Position numbers and translations under genes: made by a program. A stretch of 64,000 bases of DNA, from NCBI GenBank assembly GCA_920105625.2, contig OV050033.1:5808001-5872000 (forward strand), in the 5' to 3' direction. The stretch is from Clusia tigrina (lineage: Eukaryota > Arthropoda > Insecta > Diptera > Clusiidae). Within the stretch, counting starts at the first letter, position 1. Every line of letters starts with the position of its first letter. The notes beneath the pieces were generated by a model. The model was not told the DNA's origin. It was given only the letters and a program-made list of their open reading frames with translations, and made no database searches. Positions 46,635 to 58,474 of the stretch are shown here, piece after piece.

Positions 46635-47540
46635 AAAAGTACTTCAGTAATACTCAAGGAAATAAAGAGCAAGGAGTCACTTATCGTACTGAATGGTAGA
46701 AAGAATGTCGTTTTACACAATTCACGTGCTAATATAGATTATATATGGTATTATAGGAGTTAAAGTTGGGGTTTATATTCTAAGTTACAAACACCTGACG
46801 TTGCGGGCTTGGCTTGAAGATGACACACCATATTTCAAAGACTCGCTCGTCTTACAGTACTTTGTATTATTTTTCTGAAACCACTTCACAGTCGTCTCTT
46901 CAGTTGGCTCTGCTTAATTGACGGTGACATGTTTGCTTGCAGCACACTGTTGTTCGCGGAATGTCTTGTCACTCCATGGATTTATGCTGTACGAAGTAGA
47001 CTGCAACCGCATAGTTTCTTTAGCTACTCATACAACTTCCAAAGTATGCAGTCCCCGTCTGCCATCTGCAAGTGTGTGTGTGTGTGTGTGCGTGTCCATG
47101 TTTGCTTAACCGAAATTCTGAGTTTTCCACCATATTATCACAATTATCTGTTTTTTTTTTTGGATGAATGAGGTACTCGTAGATTTTGATGTTTCCCTTG
47201 CTCATTCTTCAAGTGCCATCACCGCAGATAACTGTAGTAATGCCCGAAACAAAACAACCGTCGGCGGGAGTTTGTTCCAGAGTAATCTTTACATTCGAGG
47301 AATATCTGGCAAAGCAGCTGTTGCGCATTCGATGAGAGTGAGTGTGTAGCTGGAAACATACATGAATGACTGTGGAATGTGGAACTAAGAAGTCCACATT
47401 CCATTTTCATTACAAACCCTCCGCAATTTTTAGCTTTTCCTTAGATTTTTGTTTTGCATTGAAAAGCAGATCGCCATAAAGATATGGAATCAAAATCGCG
47501 TTGAAGATCCAGATCCTTTTTTTTCCGTCTTTCCGCAAGC
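46635..47540. other. Spacer with a GT microsatellite
   Basis: GT run near 47071-47090 and T10 near 47151. Short ORFs only; no gene recognised. Confidence 0.5.
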
Positions 47541-47544
47541 ATGC

Positions 47545-48855
47545 AATTTTTCATTGGGGTTTCTCTTTATTGGGGTCCCTCTTCTTTAGGGGTCTCTTTT
47601 TATTGGTAGTCTCTTTATTAGCGTCTCTCTCTTTATTAGAGTTTCTCTTTATTGTGGGTCTGTATTTCCTCTATTTCCTCCTTTCATTAAGAGGTCTCTA
47701 TTTTCTCTATTTCCTCCTTTCATTAAGAGGTCTCTATTTATTGGGGGTATTTTTTTATTGAGGGTATTTCTTTTTTGAGGCCCTTCTTCATTAGAGTCCT
47801 TTTCATTAGTAGTCTCTCTTCATTAGGCGGCCCCACTTTATTAGGGTCTCCTTTCATTGGGATTAACTTTTCGTTGGGGGTACCTCTTCATCGGGGTTCT
47901 CTTCATTGGAATCTCTTTTTATAGGGCTCTCTCTTTATAGGGCTCTCTCTTTATTAGGGTCTCCCTTTATTGGAGTTTTCCTTTATTGTTGGTCGCTGTT
48001 TAATGGGGTCCCATTTGATTGGGTGTTTGTCTTTATGCGGAGGTTTTTAGAGGTATCACCAATATTGGGGGTCCTTTATTGATGATTCTTCATTGGGTGG
48101 TCTCTCTTTATTGGTGATACTTCTTTATTTGTGGTCTCCTTAAACTGAGGATCTATTTTAATTGAGGGTCTGTCTTTATTGGGTCTTTCTTTATTGGGGT
48201 CTTTCTTTATTGGGGTCTCTCTTCATTAGGTCTCTCTTCGTTAGGGTCCCTCGTCATTGGTGGTCTCTCTTTATTTGGGTCTCTTTTTTCATTGCGATCT
48301 CTCTTTACTGGGGTCTCTTCATTGGGTGGTCTCTCGGTATTGGAGGATTCTCTTTGTTGGGCGTTTGTCTTTATTTGGAATCTCTATTGAGTGTCCTTTA
48401 TATGGGTCTTTCTTCATTAAGGTCCCTCCTTATTGGTGGTCAATCTTTTATTGAGGTGTCTCAACTCATTAGGGTATCCGTTCATTGGGATTCCCTTGTT
48501 ATTGGAGGTCTCTATTCATTGGAGTATCTTTGCAGTGGGATTTTTCTTTATTGGGATTTCTCTTTATTGGGCTGTCTCTATTGAGGGGCTCTCTTTATTG
48601 GGGTCTTTCTTCATTTGAGTTTTTCTTCATTAGGGTCCCTCTCTTTTTCATTGGAATCTCTTTTTCATTGGGATCTCTTTTTCATTGGGATCTCTCTTTA
48701 TTGCGCGTCTCAGTTCCTTAGGGTGTTTCTTTACTAGGGTCCCTCTTCATTAGGGTCCCTCTTCGTTCTGTGTTGCTTTTTTGGAGTCTATCTTTATTGG
48801 AGTCTCTCTTTATTGGTGATACCTCCTCGTTAGGGGGCTCTCTTTAATTGGTGTC
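47545..48855. repeat. 1.3-kb degenerate TCTCTTTATTGGGG minisatellite
   Basis: About 80 imperfect units of 14-18 bp around TCTCTTTATTGGGGTC, with variants CTTCATTAGG, CCCTCTTCATT and TTTATTGGTGG. A 40-bp block with TTTCCTCCTTTCATTAAGAG is duplicated at about 47668 and 47708. Several Leu/Phe-rich frames stay open through it; they are artefacts of repeat composition. Confidence 0.92.
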
Positions 48856-48861
48856 CTCTCT

Positions 48862-49028
48862 ATCTCTATATCTATCTCTATCTCTCTATCTCTCTATCTC
48901 TCTATCTCTCTATCTCTCTATCTCTCTATCTCTCTATCTCTCTATCTCTCTATCTCTCTATCTCTCTATCTCTCTATCTCTCTATCTCTCTATCTCTCTA
49001 TCTCTCTATCTCTCTCTCTCTCTTTATC
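48862..49028. repeat. (TATCTCTC)n microsatellite
   Basis: About 20 near-perfect 8-bp units directly following the TCTCTTTATTGGGG array; the purest repeat in the window after the TA runs. Confidence 0.95.
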
Positions 49029-49029
49029 T

Positions 49030-50935
49030 CTTCATTGGGGTCTCTCTTTTTCCGACAGATAGTTTCTTGTAGAGTCTTCAATTTCCTTACAGTTTCTAAG
49101 GTTTGCCTTTGCTTCCACCTTGCAAACCTAGTTGGTGATGCTTCCTTTTTTGGCTCAAGTTGTTGGTACTTAGTTTCCTTTTCCCTTATCCACCCACCAT
49201 TCCAGACAGCAGCGCTCTTGTCAGCTTATCAGCGCATGCATCAAGGATTCGTTTCATTACTGATTTATAACCATCAATGCGTGTTCTTTAAGATTTACAA
49301 CAACACTCGCAAACGCTCGTTAACAAGTTTCCAATTAAATTCCTGGTATTTTCCGCTTACTTTGCGTTCCTTCTTTTCTTTTTACTTCCCCCGCCCAAGT
49401 GCAATTTGAGCCAACAGCAAGAACACCGTGCGCTGAGCTGAGCTGAGCCTATCTGAGCTGAGCCATTCAACAACTCAAGCATTTGACGAACTTCCTTACT
49501 TCCTCTGCGAGCAAGGGAGCCGACGATCGGACGAGAGCATCTTGCATTCCTAAAATAGCAACGTGCCGCAAACAAAAGCAGTAGCAGCGACACTCAGGTC
49601 CTTACCTACTCGCATTGCCGCACACAGACGCTTCCTATGTCCTCGCTGCTGCTCATAATTGCATGGCATACAATGGCTCAGTTGAAAAGCAAAAAATGTG
49701 TATGTGTGGTAGCGTGCACCTTCCCTCCACTCGTAGCCCCTGCTGCTGCTTTATGGTGTTCCGCCGATTCCTCCTCCTTCCCATGCACACTGTTTCGTAT
49801 CCTCCTCACACATGATGCTGTGTGTTTTTCCGCTCTTCTATCTTCGGCACAATCTCAATTTTCAGTCTGTTTTTCGTTGTTGCCTTAACTGCTGTCACCT
49901 GAAACTGTTCCCTGCCGACAGCAACACCAACAGCAACACCAGTACTGGCTCTAGCACTGGCTCTGGCAATGGCACTGGCACTGGCTCCGTCAGTGGCAAG
50001 CGAATTGTCAGTACCCGCGTCTCACATCTCATCATACTTTCATTTCCTACTTATCGCATTTCAATTGCAGGCTTCAACAAAAAGGCATCATTTTAAAAGG
50101 TGCAATTTGTTGATTTTGTGCGTCTGTCTACTTTGCTGTTCCTTCAAATCTCACCAATTTTTAAATCCGCTGCCATCCTAGTTACCAATCAGCCAGACAA
50201 CAACAGCTTCACTGGAAACCACCATCCATCTTCGATAAGTGGCGGGAGGGTGAGACGCAGCACGCCGAACTCCAAATCCTGATTAAGTGAATTATTATTA
50301 TGCCTGGCATGGCTCCGGCATCGGGCTTGGGCTCAGGCTCTCTGCTTCGCTTCAGCGCTGCTGGTGCTGTCAGACACCTTGTGCGTCTGCGTCTGCCACC
50401 ATGTGCGTGTATGTGCGTGTGTCCGACTGGCTGTGGCCGCTCGGTCGGTCTGTCAGTTGGTCGTCCGTCCGTATCTGTTGATTTGACACACCATCGCACA
50501 CTTTTGTGAGCGGTCGCCGTAGTGCGCAACAAGCTTATTAATATGGGCACTTCTCTAATGCTTCTAATCAGTTTGCACTGATGTGTCTCTGCGTTGTTGT
50601 TGTTGCAACTATTGTTGATGCATTTGTGGCTGCATTTGTTGTTGCACCTCTTCCTTGCTGGTTTATACCTGCGCCGCACACAATGCCGCATTCCAATTCA
50701 GTCCAGTCGCATCCAGTCCAGGCCGATCAGCATATTTTTGTGGCTCTTTTCATTGTTGTTGGTCTGCGGACCTTTGCTCACTGGTTTTCAATAAACGTGA
50801 TGAATTTGCTTTGACGCAGTCACAACCTTAGTTTTAATGTGTTGTGGTAATATTCTGTTGGAATTTATGCCTTCTTATGATGGTAGATCTCTCCCTTTCC
50901 ATCTTTGATTTATTATCTTTTCTCTCGCTTTCTAT
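49030..50935. other. Spacer or intron, no gene recognised
   Basis: GC-richer segments (49380-50520) with short overlapping ORFs, a CTGGCTCTGGCAATGG hexamer run (49945-50000) and a GAGCTGAGCTGAGC run (49433-49465). No frame with consistent splice signals was found. Confidence 0.45.
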
Positions 50936-50939
50936 CTTT

Positions 50940-51165
50940 TTACTACTTAGGCGAGAGCACACTGAATAGGTTAAAGAGGTACTGTGATGAGTGCTCCTTC
51001 TTTGCCTAGACTTATACTCTGATATTACTCAGGCCACGATACACTGAATAGGTTAAAAGTCTCTCTGAGGGTACTTCTTTTTTGCCTGGACTTGTACTTG
51101 TAGAATACTTAGGCGAGGACCCATCGCACAGCTTAAAGGTCTCCCTGTAAGTCAGGAAAAAATCC
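50940..51165. repeat. Tandem triplication of about 80 bp
   Basis: Three copies of a unit with TACT(T/C)AGGC(G/C)A, CACACTGAATAGGTTAAA (third copy CATCGCACAGCTTAAA) and TGCCTAGACTTATACT-like segments near 50943, 51026 and 51107. Confidence 0.8.
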
Positions 51166-51659
51166 CAAGTGACGAAGGTGCAGCGAAATTCACTGCTGCC
51201 TGCTTAGTGTATGCGAACTTAAGCTGCGTTTAAATCTTCAAGATTCCTTCAAAATCCTTCCGGGATATTGATAAAAGTAATTCTTACTAATTTCTTTCAT
51301 TTTCGAGTGGTTTCTACTACTCCAGCACAGTGGACCCGTGCTGCAAAGCCCAAAACGGTATATGGAGATACAAGTCAGTTCCGAGATGAAGTAATTGGTG
51401 GGTATACGGCATACAGGATCGTGTGACTGTGTCATATACTTACGCTGTGTTATTTTACAAGAGTTTCCTTTCATTTTATACCGCAGCAAACCCTATGACG
51501 ACTGATTCGTCGCTTCCCAAGTCCAGTTAGCTCGAGAGGGACTGGTTTTATTCTGAGCTCTAAGAACCTATATAGGGTTTGCAGGCAAGACTACAAGAAA
51601 AGTCTTTACATCACACCAAAGCCCCTCTACAGTCCTCTGCACTACTCGACTTCACCTCA

Positions 51660-51903
51660 AACTCACTCTACTGCCCGGGAGGTCAAGTTTGAGGATGCCG
51701 TCATATATTGTGTTCCAGAGTGTTGGGCCCAGCACAGAGCCCTGGGGGATGGCGCCAGTTATGCTGTCCGTTTTTACGCTAACGTCCGTGTCATAAAATT
51801 GGACCCTGTTATCGAAGTAGCTCGCTATAATTCGCTGCAGATATACCGGCACCGCGAAACTTTTCAGTGCGCTCTTAATCTGCCTCCAGTTTGTGTTTGA
51901 TAT
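51660..51903 (-). mobile_element. Non-LTR reverse transcriptase fragment
   Basis: The minus-strand frame reads WRQIKSALKSFAVPVYLQRI, IASYFDNRVQFYD, then TGAIPQGSVLGPTLWNTIYD and GILKLDLPG. GxxQGSVLGPxLWN is the RT motif before the YADD block in I/R1/Loa-type elements. Upstream LDIKHK is the start of the LDIKNAFNSA motif, broken by a small deletion. Only about 80 codons remain. The fragment ends directly at the start of the CTACACC array. Confidence 0.88.
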
Positions 51904-51904
51904 C

Positions 51905-53085
51905 CAACGTTACCACTCTGTACCCCCTCTACACCTCCTCTGCACCCCCTCTGCACCTCTTCACACTACTCCACACCCCTGTATAATACTCCACACCCCT
52001 GTACACCTCACTACACCAATCTACGTAACTCTAAAGTCATTCTACACAATTCTAAATCACACCAAAGTCATTCTACACCCCTATACATCCTTCTACACCC
52101 CTCTACGCCACTCTACATCAAACCAAAGTCCATTTCTGCACTCTTCTACAACACTTTACATCAGAGCAAAGTCACTCTACACCCCTCTATACCTCTTCAT
52201 ACTACTCCACTCCACTGTACAGCAGTCCAAACCCTTGTAAACCTCCCTACACCAATCTAGATCAATTCAAAGTCATTCTACACGATTCTACACCACACCA
52301 AAGTCACTCTACACCCCTATACGTCCTTCTACACCCCTCTACACCACTCTAAATCAAACCAAAGTCCATTTCTACACTCTTCTACAACACTTTACATCAG
52401 ACCAAAGTCACTCTACACCCCTCTACGCCTCTATTCACAACTCTTTATTACCCCCAAAATCAATTTGCACCCTTCTATATCACTTTACATCAAACCAAAG
52501 TCACTCTAAACTCTTCTATACCACTCCACATCAAACCAAATTCCATTTCTACACCCTTCTACACCACTTTACCCTTCTACACCACTTTACATCGAACCAA
52601 AGTCAATCTACACACCCCTCTACACCTCTTCACACTACTCCACACCCCTGTGTATCACTCCGCACCCCTGTACACCTTCCTACACCACTCTACATCAATC
52701 CAAAGTAATTCTACACCATTTTACTCTACTCTACATCACACCAAATTCACTCTACACCCCTATCCATCCTTCTACACCTCTCTACACCATTCTACATCAA
52801 ACCAGAGTAAACTTTTACATCATTTTACACCACTTTACATCAAACCGAAGTCAGTACACTCTTCTACACCACTCCACATGACACCAAAGAAAATCTACAC
52901 CGTTTTCCACCACTTTACATTTTTTTAAACCTCTGTACAGCATTCTACTCAATTCTACATCATTCTACACCATTCTACACCACTACACCATTCTACACCA
53001 CTACACCATTCTACACCACTACACCATTCTACACCCCTCCACACCACACCGCCCCACACCGCCACACACCACCTCATGGCGTTGT
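51905..53085. repeat. 1.2-kb CTCTACACC minisatellite with ~236-bp higher-order period
   Basis: Basic units of 10-13 bp (CTCTACACCC, CTCTACATCA, AACCAAAGTC) make up composite blocks. The landmark CTCTTCA(C/T)ACTACTCC occurs near 51957, 52193 and 52625, and ACACTTTACATCAGA(C/G)CAAA near 52149 and 52385, giving a higher-order period of about 236 bp. The last 100 bp become pure TTCTACACCACTACACCA. G is rare on this strand. No coding content. Confidence 0.92.
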
Positions 53086-53089
53086 GGTA

Positions 53090-54450
53090 ACATATTGTAT
53101 GCAATTCGAAGATAGCGCACCATGGCGATGATTATTATCAACATCGCATGTGCCGCTTGCTTTTATTTTTTAAACGCTTCAGTTATTGCGCCAGCACTGC
53201 CTTGGCTTGCTTGCCACATGCAACATCAAAAGGTGGACGGTAAAGAAGTCAGGCGTTTATACGACTACCGCTTTTTATACACAACGAAAGCAAAAAACAA
53301 CAACAAAGAATAAGAAATAAATAAGGAATAAGAAAAAGAAGAGGAAAAAAACAAACGTACATGGAATGAAATCGGCAGAAGTGCATTAAAACGCCAAGCT
53401 TCAACTTCATTCAAAGCTGGAGATCGAAGAGGCCACAATGATCAGAAAGAAGTAAACTGAATCTCTGGCGAGCGGACTACGACGAGTACGGGATAAGTGA
53501 GGAACAGCATATTCGGAATACCGCAGCTCAGCAGCGACGGTCCAACTTGGTGGGTAGGAGAGAGTAACCAGTGCGGCGGCAATGCACAACTGAAATAGTT
53601 GGAACGCTGTGTAGGAACGTTACCTGTTCTGCACCCAGCACCACCACCACCACCACCACCACTGGATTCAAATTAAAATAGCGCTCATTTATTCCGACTG
53701 CGCTGAGGTATACGAGAAGACATGCATGCCATACCAATGATCATAATTAGCTATGAGGATGATGATAATGAACACGATCTTGATAATAACACTACTAATA
53801 ATGACGATGATGATTTTGCGCCGATGTTGGCGATGGTGATCACAAGAGTTATGGAATCCAGCAAACACATGCCAAATGATTGTAAACTTTTTTTGCATTG
53901 TTGCATTTTGTATCAGCGAGGGAGCAAAAAAAAAAGGGAGGAGACTCACGAGCAATAACAAAATCGAAGTAGATTTTATGTTTATGTTTATGTTTACTCT
54001 GGAAATAATAATAGCGCAGCCAGGAACTCAACAGGCCGTTAAATTTTACACAGAACATACTCGCAAACCAGCGAACTAGCTTCAACGAACGTTCTGAAAT
54101 GAATGGAGTGGAATGCGACGAACGATTCTACTACGGGAAGCCTTTCCAGGAAATAAAGTGTAGATACTTGGTTGTATGTTGAACGAGTAAATCATCATGG
54201 AATTGTCAAGGGATTTCGCTGATCAAACTACAGTTGAAAACTCTCCCAAGAAGTGAAAAGAAGCACAGCTGAAAATTGGCCGATTGATGTACCAAACTTT
54301 ACTTGGAGAATATTATATAAAATACTATATTTTGGAGCTCTTTGACTAGAGATCGTGATGGAATAACCTGCTTTTTACACCCAAAATCGTACTTTCGACC
54401 TCTGAGATGATTCCACCCACTCGCCAAATTGTATCCAAGCCACAGAAAAA
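53090..54450. other. Spacer or intron, no gene recognised
   Basis: CACCACCAC run at 53640-53660 and TGATGATAATGA-type stretches (53758-53815). The ORFs across them are short and low-complexity. Confidence 0.5.
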
Positions 54451-54454
54451 TAGC

Positions 54455-55100
54455 TTTTTCAGTCTTTCGATCATTGATGGGATCATTGATCGATCATTTA
54501 CCAGTTTATCGATCATTGATGTATCATTGATCGATAATTTACCAGTTTATCGATCATTGATGGGATCACTGATCACACAATTACCAGTTTATCGATCATT
54601 GATCGGATCACTGATCACACATTCACCAGTTTATCGATCATTGATGTATCATTGATCGATAATTTACCAGTTTATCGATCATTGATGGAATATTTACCAG
54701 TTTGTTGAGCATTGATGGGATCAATGATCACACATTTACCAGTTTATCGATTATAGATCGATCATTTACAAGTTTATCTATCATTAATGGGATAATTAAT
54801 CGATCATTTACCACTTTATCGATCATTGATGGGATCATTGATTGTACATTTACCAGTTTATCGATCATTCATTGATACATAGATCATTCATGGGATCATT
54901 GATAGATCATTCATGGGATCATTGATAGATCATTCATGGGATCATTGATAGATCATTCATGGGATCATTGATAGATCATTCATGGGATCATTGATAGATC
55001 ATTCATGGGATCATTGATAGATCATTCATGGGTTCATTGATAGATCATTCATGGGATCATTGATCGATCATTTCCTAGTTTATCGATCATTGATGGGTGT
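54455..55100. repeat. GATCATTGAT-based minisatellite in two sub-arrays
   Basis: The first part (to about 54870) has imperfect ~40-45 bp units combining CCAGTTTATCGATCATTG with ATGGGATCATTGATCGATCA. The second part (about 54880-55070) is a nearly perfect 23-bp repeat containing CATTCATGGGATCATTGATA, about eight copies. GATC and ATCGAT palindromes are packed at very high density. Confidence 0.92.
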
Positions 55101-55584
55101 GTTTTGAACCCGGCAAGAATCTGGGAAGTCGTATCACTTGCATGAAAATCATAAATATTCACATAAATATATAAAAATCCCAGTGCTTCCGCTCGTTCCT
55201 CTCAGTTTCAAGTTGTTCGTTGAGAGTTCTTGAGAAACTAACGTGAGTCCTTAGAGAGTTAATTGAGACTGGGGAGATCTAGTCTCCATTAACTCTCTAA
55301 AGGCGGCCAAGACCGATCATCAGTTGTAGCGCTAGCAAAGAAGAGGAAGGAGAGATCCGCTGAGATTCGAAACTACTCAAAACTATTTCAATGGATCATA
55401 AACACGCAACCACCCAAGGCCTCTCCCATTTTACCAGTTAGTGTTAGGATCTTTTTTGTCAAAGTTATTGAGACTCAAAGTTACTTCTTTTGAGAGTTGA
55501 CAGAGTCTGATGTTTGGAGAGATCCACAAAGAGTTCATGCAAATATTAAAGGATGAGCTGATCAACGAAATAACGAAGATCTAC

Positions 55585-55690
55585 TTAGGGACGAAATATT
55601 TACTTGGAGATGAACATTTACTTGGGGACGAAGATTTACTTGGGGACGAACAATTGCTTGGGGACGAAGCTTTACTTGGGGTCGAGTGTG
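55585..55690. repeat. 15-bp repeat TTACTTGGGGACGAA
   Basis: About six tandem units of 15 bp from 55587. Being a multiple of three, it keeps a frame open (LLGDE repeats in 55510-55752), but the flanks give no gene support. Confidence 0.85.
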
Positions 55691-55939
55691 TGATTGGTTT
55701 GCTCACAATTTCGTGCTTGCAGTTTTCTCTTCATTCATCACATATTTCCTAGAACTACGCGCCTGTTCCAACACACTGGTGCGCAGTTAGTACCTAAACA
55801 AAACTGTCTGAACCCCCAGCAACCTGAGTAAGCTGCTGGCGTTGGCTTTTCCCCGCACATTTATTAAGAGTACAAACGAGGAAAATAGATGAACGTCGAA
55901 ACATTCCAATGCAATGTTTCGCGGTTAATGATCGTGCGT

Positions 55940-55989
55940 TAAATGTAACAACATTAACAACAACTACAACAACTGCAACAACTACAACT

Positions 55990-56029
<40 letters not shown>

Positions 56030-56075
56030 CTACTACAACAACTACTACAACAACTGCAACAACAACAAGACCAAT
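55940..56075. repeat. (CAA)n microsatellite with ACT interruptions
   Basis: CAACAACAACAACAACAA core at about 55990-56030 with CTACAACAACTAC flanks. Frames are poly-Thr on plus and poly-Val or poly-Cys on minus, all artefactual. Confidence 0.95.
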
Positions 56076-56079
56076 AAAA

Positions 56080-58470
56080 GCATACAAACCCAACTACAGA
56101 GCCGAACGAGCCAGTGTTACCAATTCGACGTCTGACATTGGTTACGTTCTCGCTCCATGCGCTCAACCATGACAAAAAAGCAGGTTCGAACCTTCGCCAT
56201 ATAAAGAGATATACTCCACACAAATACATAAACACACAAACACACAAACACACATGCACATACACATACACATACTCATACACATACATATCAATACATA
56301 TGTACATCTCATGCTCATGCTCACATGTTTGTGTGTACTCTGCCCATATGGTATTCCTTCTATATACAAACAGACAATAAAAATGCAATTGTTGGTCTTC
56401 AACAACAACAACGTAAACACCATCACCAACAACAACAACGTAAACACCATCACCACCAACTGAAGAGCGACTGAAAAATTTATAAATAAAAGAAACTGAA
56501 GTTTTGGAATTTGTTGGTTGTGAAAGAAACGTACAAAAAAAAGGCAACCACGCCAGCAAGAAATATTCGTCTGAGGTTGTAATAATATTTATAGGATATC
56601 TGTAGAGTAGCAAGGACATTCAATGTGGCCAGTACAAGAACATACCTTGAATATTTGTGGGCATTCTTGAGACCCCACTAAAATTGGTTGTTGTACCCTC
56701 TCGTAAATCTCACTCTCGTTGACTATTGCACTCTAAGAAGGACTCTGGTGTCGTCTGGTGTCGTCGCTGTTGTTGTGCTCAACACTGGAACGTGCTTAAT
56801 TTGTGGAACACGAAATTTATGCGCGCTCTGGAGGGCATATCCTGCAACCGGCGAAACTGGTTCACTGCGCATCCCATATGCTATTTTCGCTCGCAGTAAG
56901 TAACCTGCGAGCATGCGCGTAGGCACGACGCCATAACCTGTGTGGCCATGTCTCGGGCGGTGGCGAGTCGTTGCCGTGCAGGATTCTTTGGCCTTCTTGT
57001 GCTGGGCCATAAATTATATAAACTGCAATTGCCATTGTGCCGTTGTGGACACACACCGTCACACACATGGCTCTGTATGGGCGGTGAGACGCTCTCTGTA
57101 AGGGGTGCCGACAACTTCTTTCCTAAAAACTGCTGTTATAAGTAATTTCGAAATTAGCACGTTTGCAATTTGCAGTTGGCAGTTTCCTTGCTTGCATAAT
57201 TTATGCACCCTCCTACCATTCATTTTCTCACCAAAGCGCACTCCCGCCGCTCGTCCTTTGGCATTCATGTGAACCACGGGCAGGGTACGTGAGTGAGTGA
57301 GTGAGTGTCCGTCTGCGACTTATAAAAATCCGTTATCCGTTTTATTTCGTTATGGTGATTAAATTTGAAATATAAATTTTATTATGTTCAGTAGTCGTGC
57401 TGAAAACTTAACGCCTTGGAGGCGGCAGCAATTTCAAGCATTTCACAAGTTCCTGGCCTAAAAGAAGTATGCTGCGTTTTTCTGTTTTCTTGGCTTTTGT
57501 ACTACCAATTGTTCCCGTCTCTCCTTCTCTCCCTCTCTCCCGTCTCTCCCTCTCGCACTCTTTGCATACTTCTGTCTCTCTCTCATTTCCATGTTAGCTG
57601 AACGTATGCATTCCAATGTCCTTTCTTATCCTTTGCGATTTTCGAGTTGCATGCGTGCAGCTTTCCCATTTGCCGTCACCCGTGGCTTGGTATGTGTCCG
57701 ACTCTCAGTCGCTGTTGCCATTAAAATGTCGCTGATAGCAGGATTACGAGTTTGCTCTGCTGGGCCATTACGAAATTTATGGGCTTCTCTCACACTGCGC
57801 CGGTTGATTCAAACCAAGCACTCGGATTTGCTTTGCTGCGTCCTTTTCCGCGTTCAACAATAGAGCCTCCAACGGTTCGGGCAAGTGTCCCCCCTCCCAT
57901 CCATTTGGAGTTGGAGTAGCTCATAAAATCGTCTACAATTTGCTGAGCTTTATTTAGTTCCTTTGTTGTAAGTTATTGCCCAAATACGTCTGGATGGCTG
58001 CTGTTTATGGCATTGTTGCCAGGATTTATTCGAAATCGCTGCACGCGGAAAGTGATTTGGAACCAGTTCATAGCGGAGCTCCATTCCACTACCGCCATGA
58101 AGGAACTTCTCAGGGTGGGAGAGTGTCGTGCCACCGTTTTCTGACGCAATTTTATGCATCACTGCAAACTGTCTGTATTCAGTCACAGGTAAAATGTACC
58201 GCCCATGACAGCCTTATAGGACGCCCCCCGGATTGCAAATATGTTGTGGCATTCTCTGCTTTATAACTTTTATAGGTGGACTTATAACTTCGTTATGGTG
58301 TTGTGCTTTATCGCTGACGGACCCAAAGTTATCTCATTTTTTATGTGTTTCTGTTTCCAATTTTTTTATAGCAAGTGTTGATGTTGTTTCTGGTTGTTGT
58401 GGTTGATGGTGTTGTTCGTGTTGTTCGTGTTTTTGGTGTTTCTTACTGTATTGTTTGTGGCCCACCCCCT
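56080..58470. other. Spacer or intron, no gene recognised
   Basis: CATACA-type microsatellite at 56215-56300 and a direct repeat AACAACAACAACGTAAACAC at 56400-56450. Near 56893-56914 CTCGCAG and CTGCGAG form a 7-bp stem with an 8-base loop containing a donor-like GTAAGT. GC-richer stretch 56740-57300 lacks a coherent frame. Confidence 0.45.
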
Positions 58471-58474
58471 CGCT

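Noticed and set aside
47501..48721. Several Leu/Phe-rich ORFs with apparent membrane segments
   Set aside because: Translation of the TCTCTTTATTGGGG array; three frames all look hydrophobic for compositional reasons.
54880..55070. CRISPR-like array
   Set aside because: Contiguous 23-bp units without unique spacers, in eukaryotic DNA.
55954..56619. 221-codon minus-strand ORF with poly-Cys tail
   Set aside because: Created by the (CAA)n microsatellite; no domain in the remainder.
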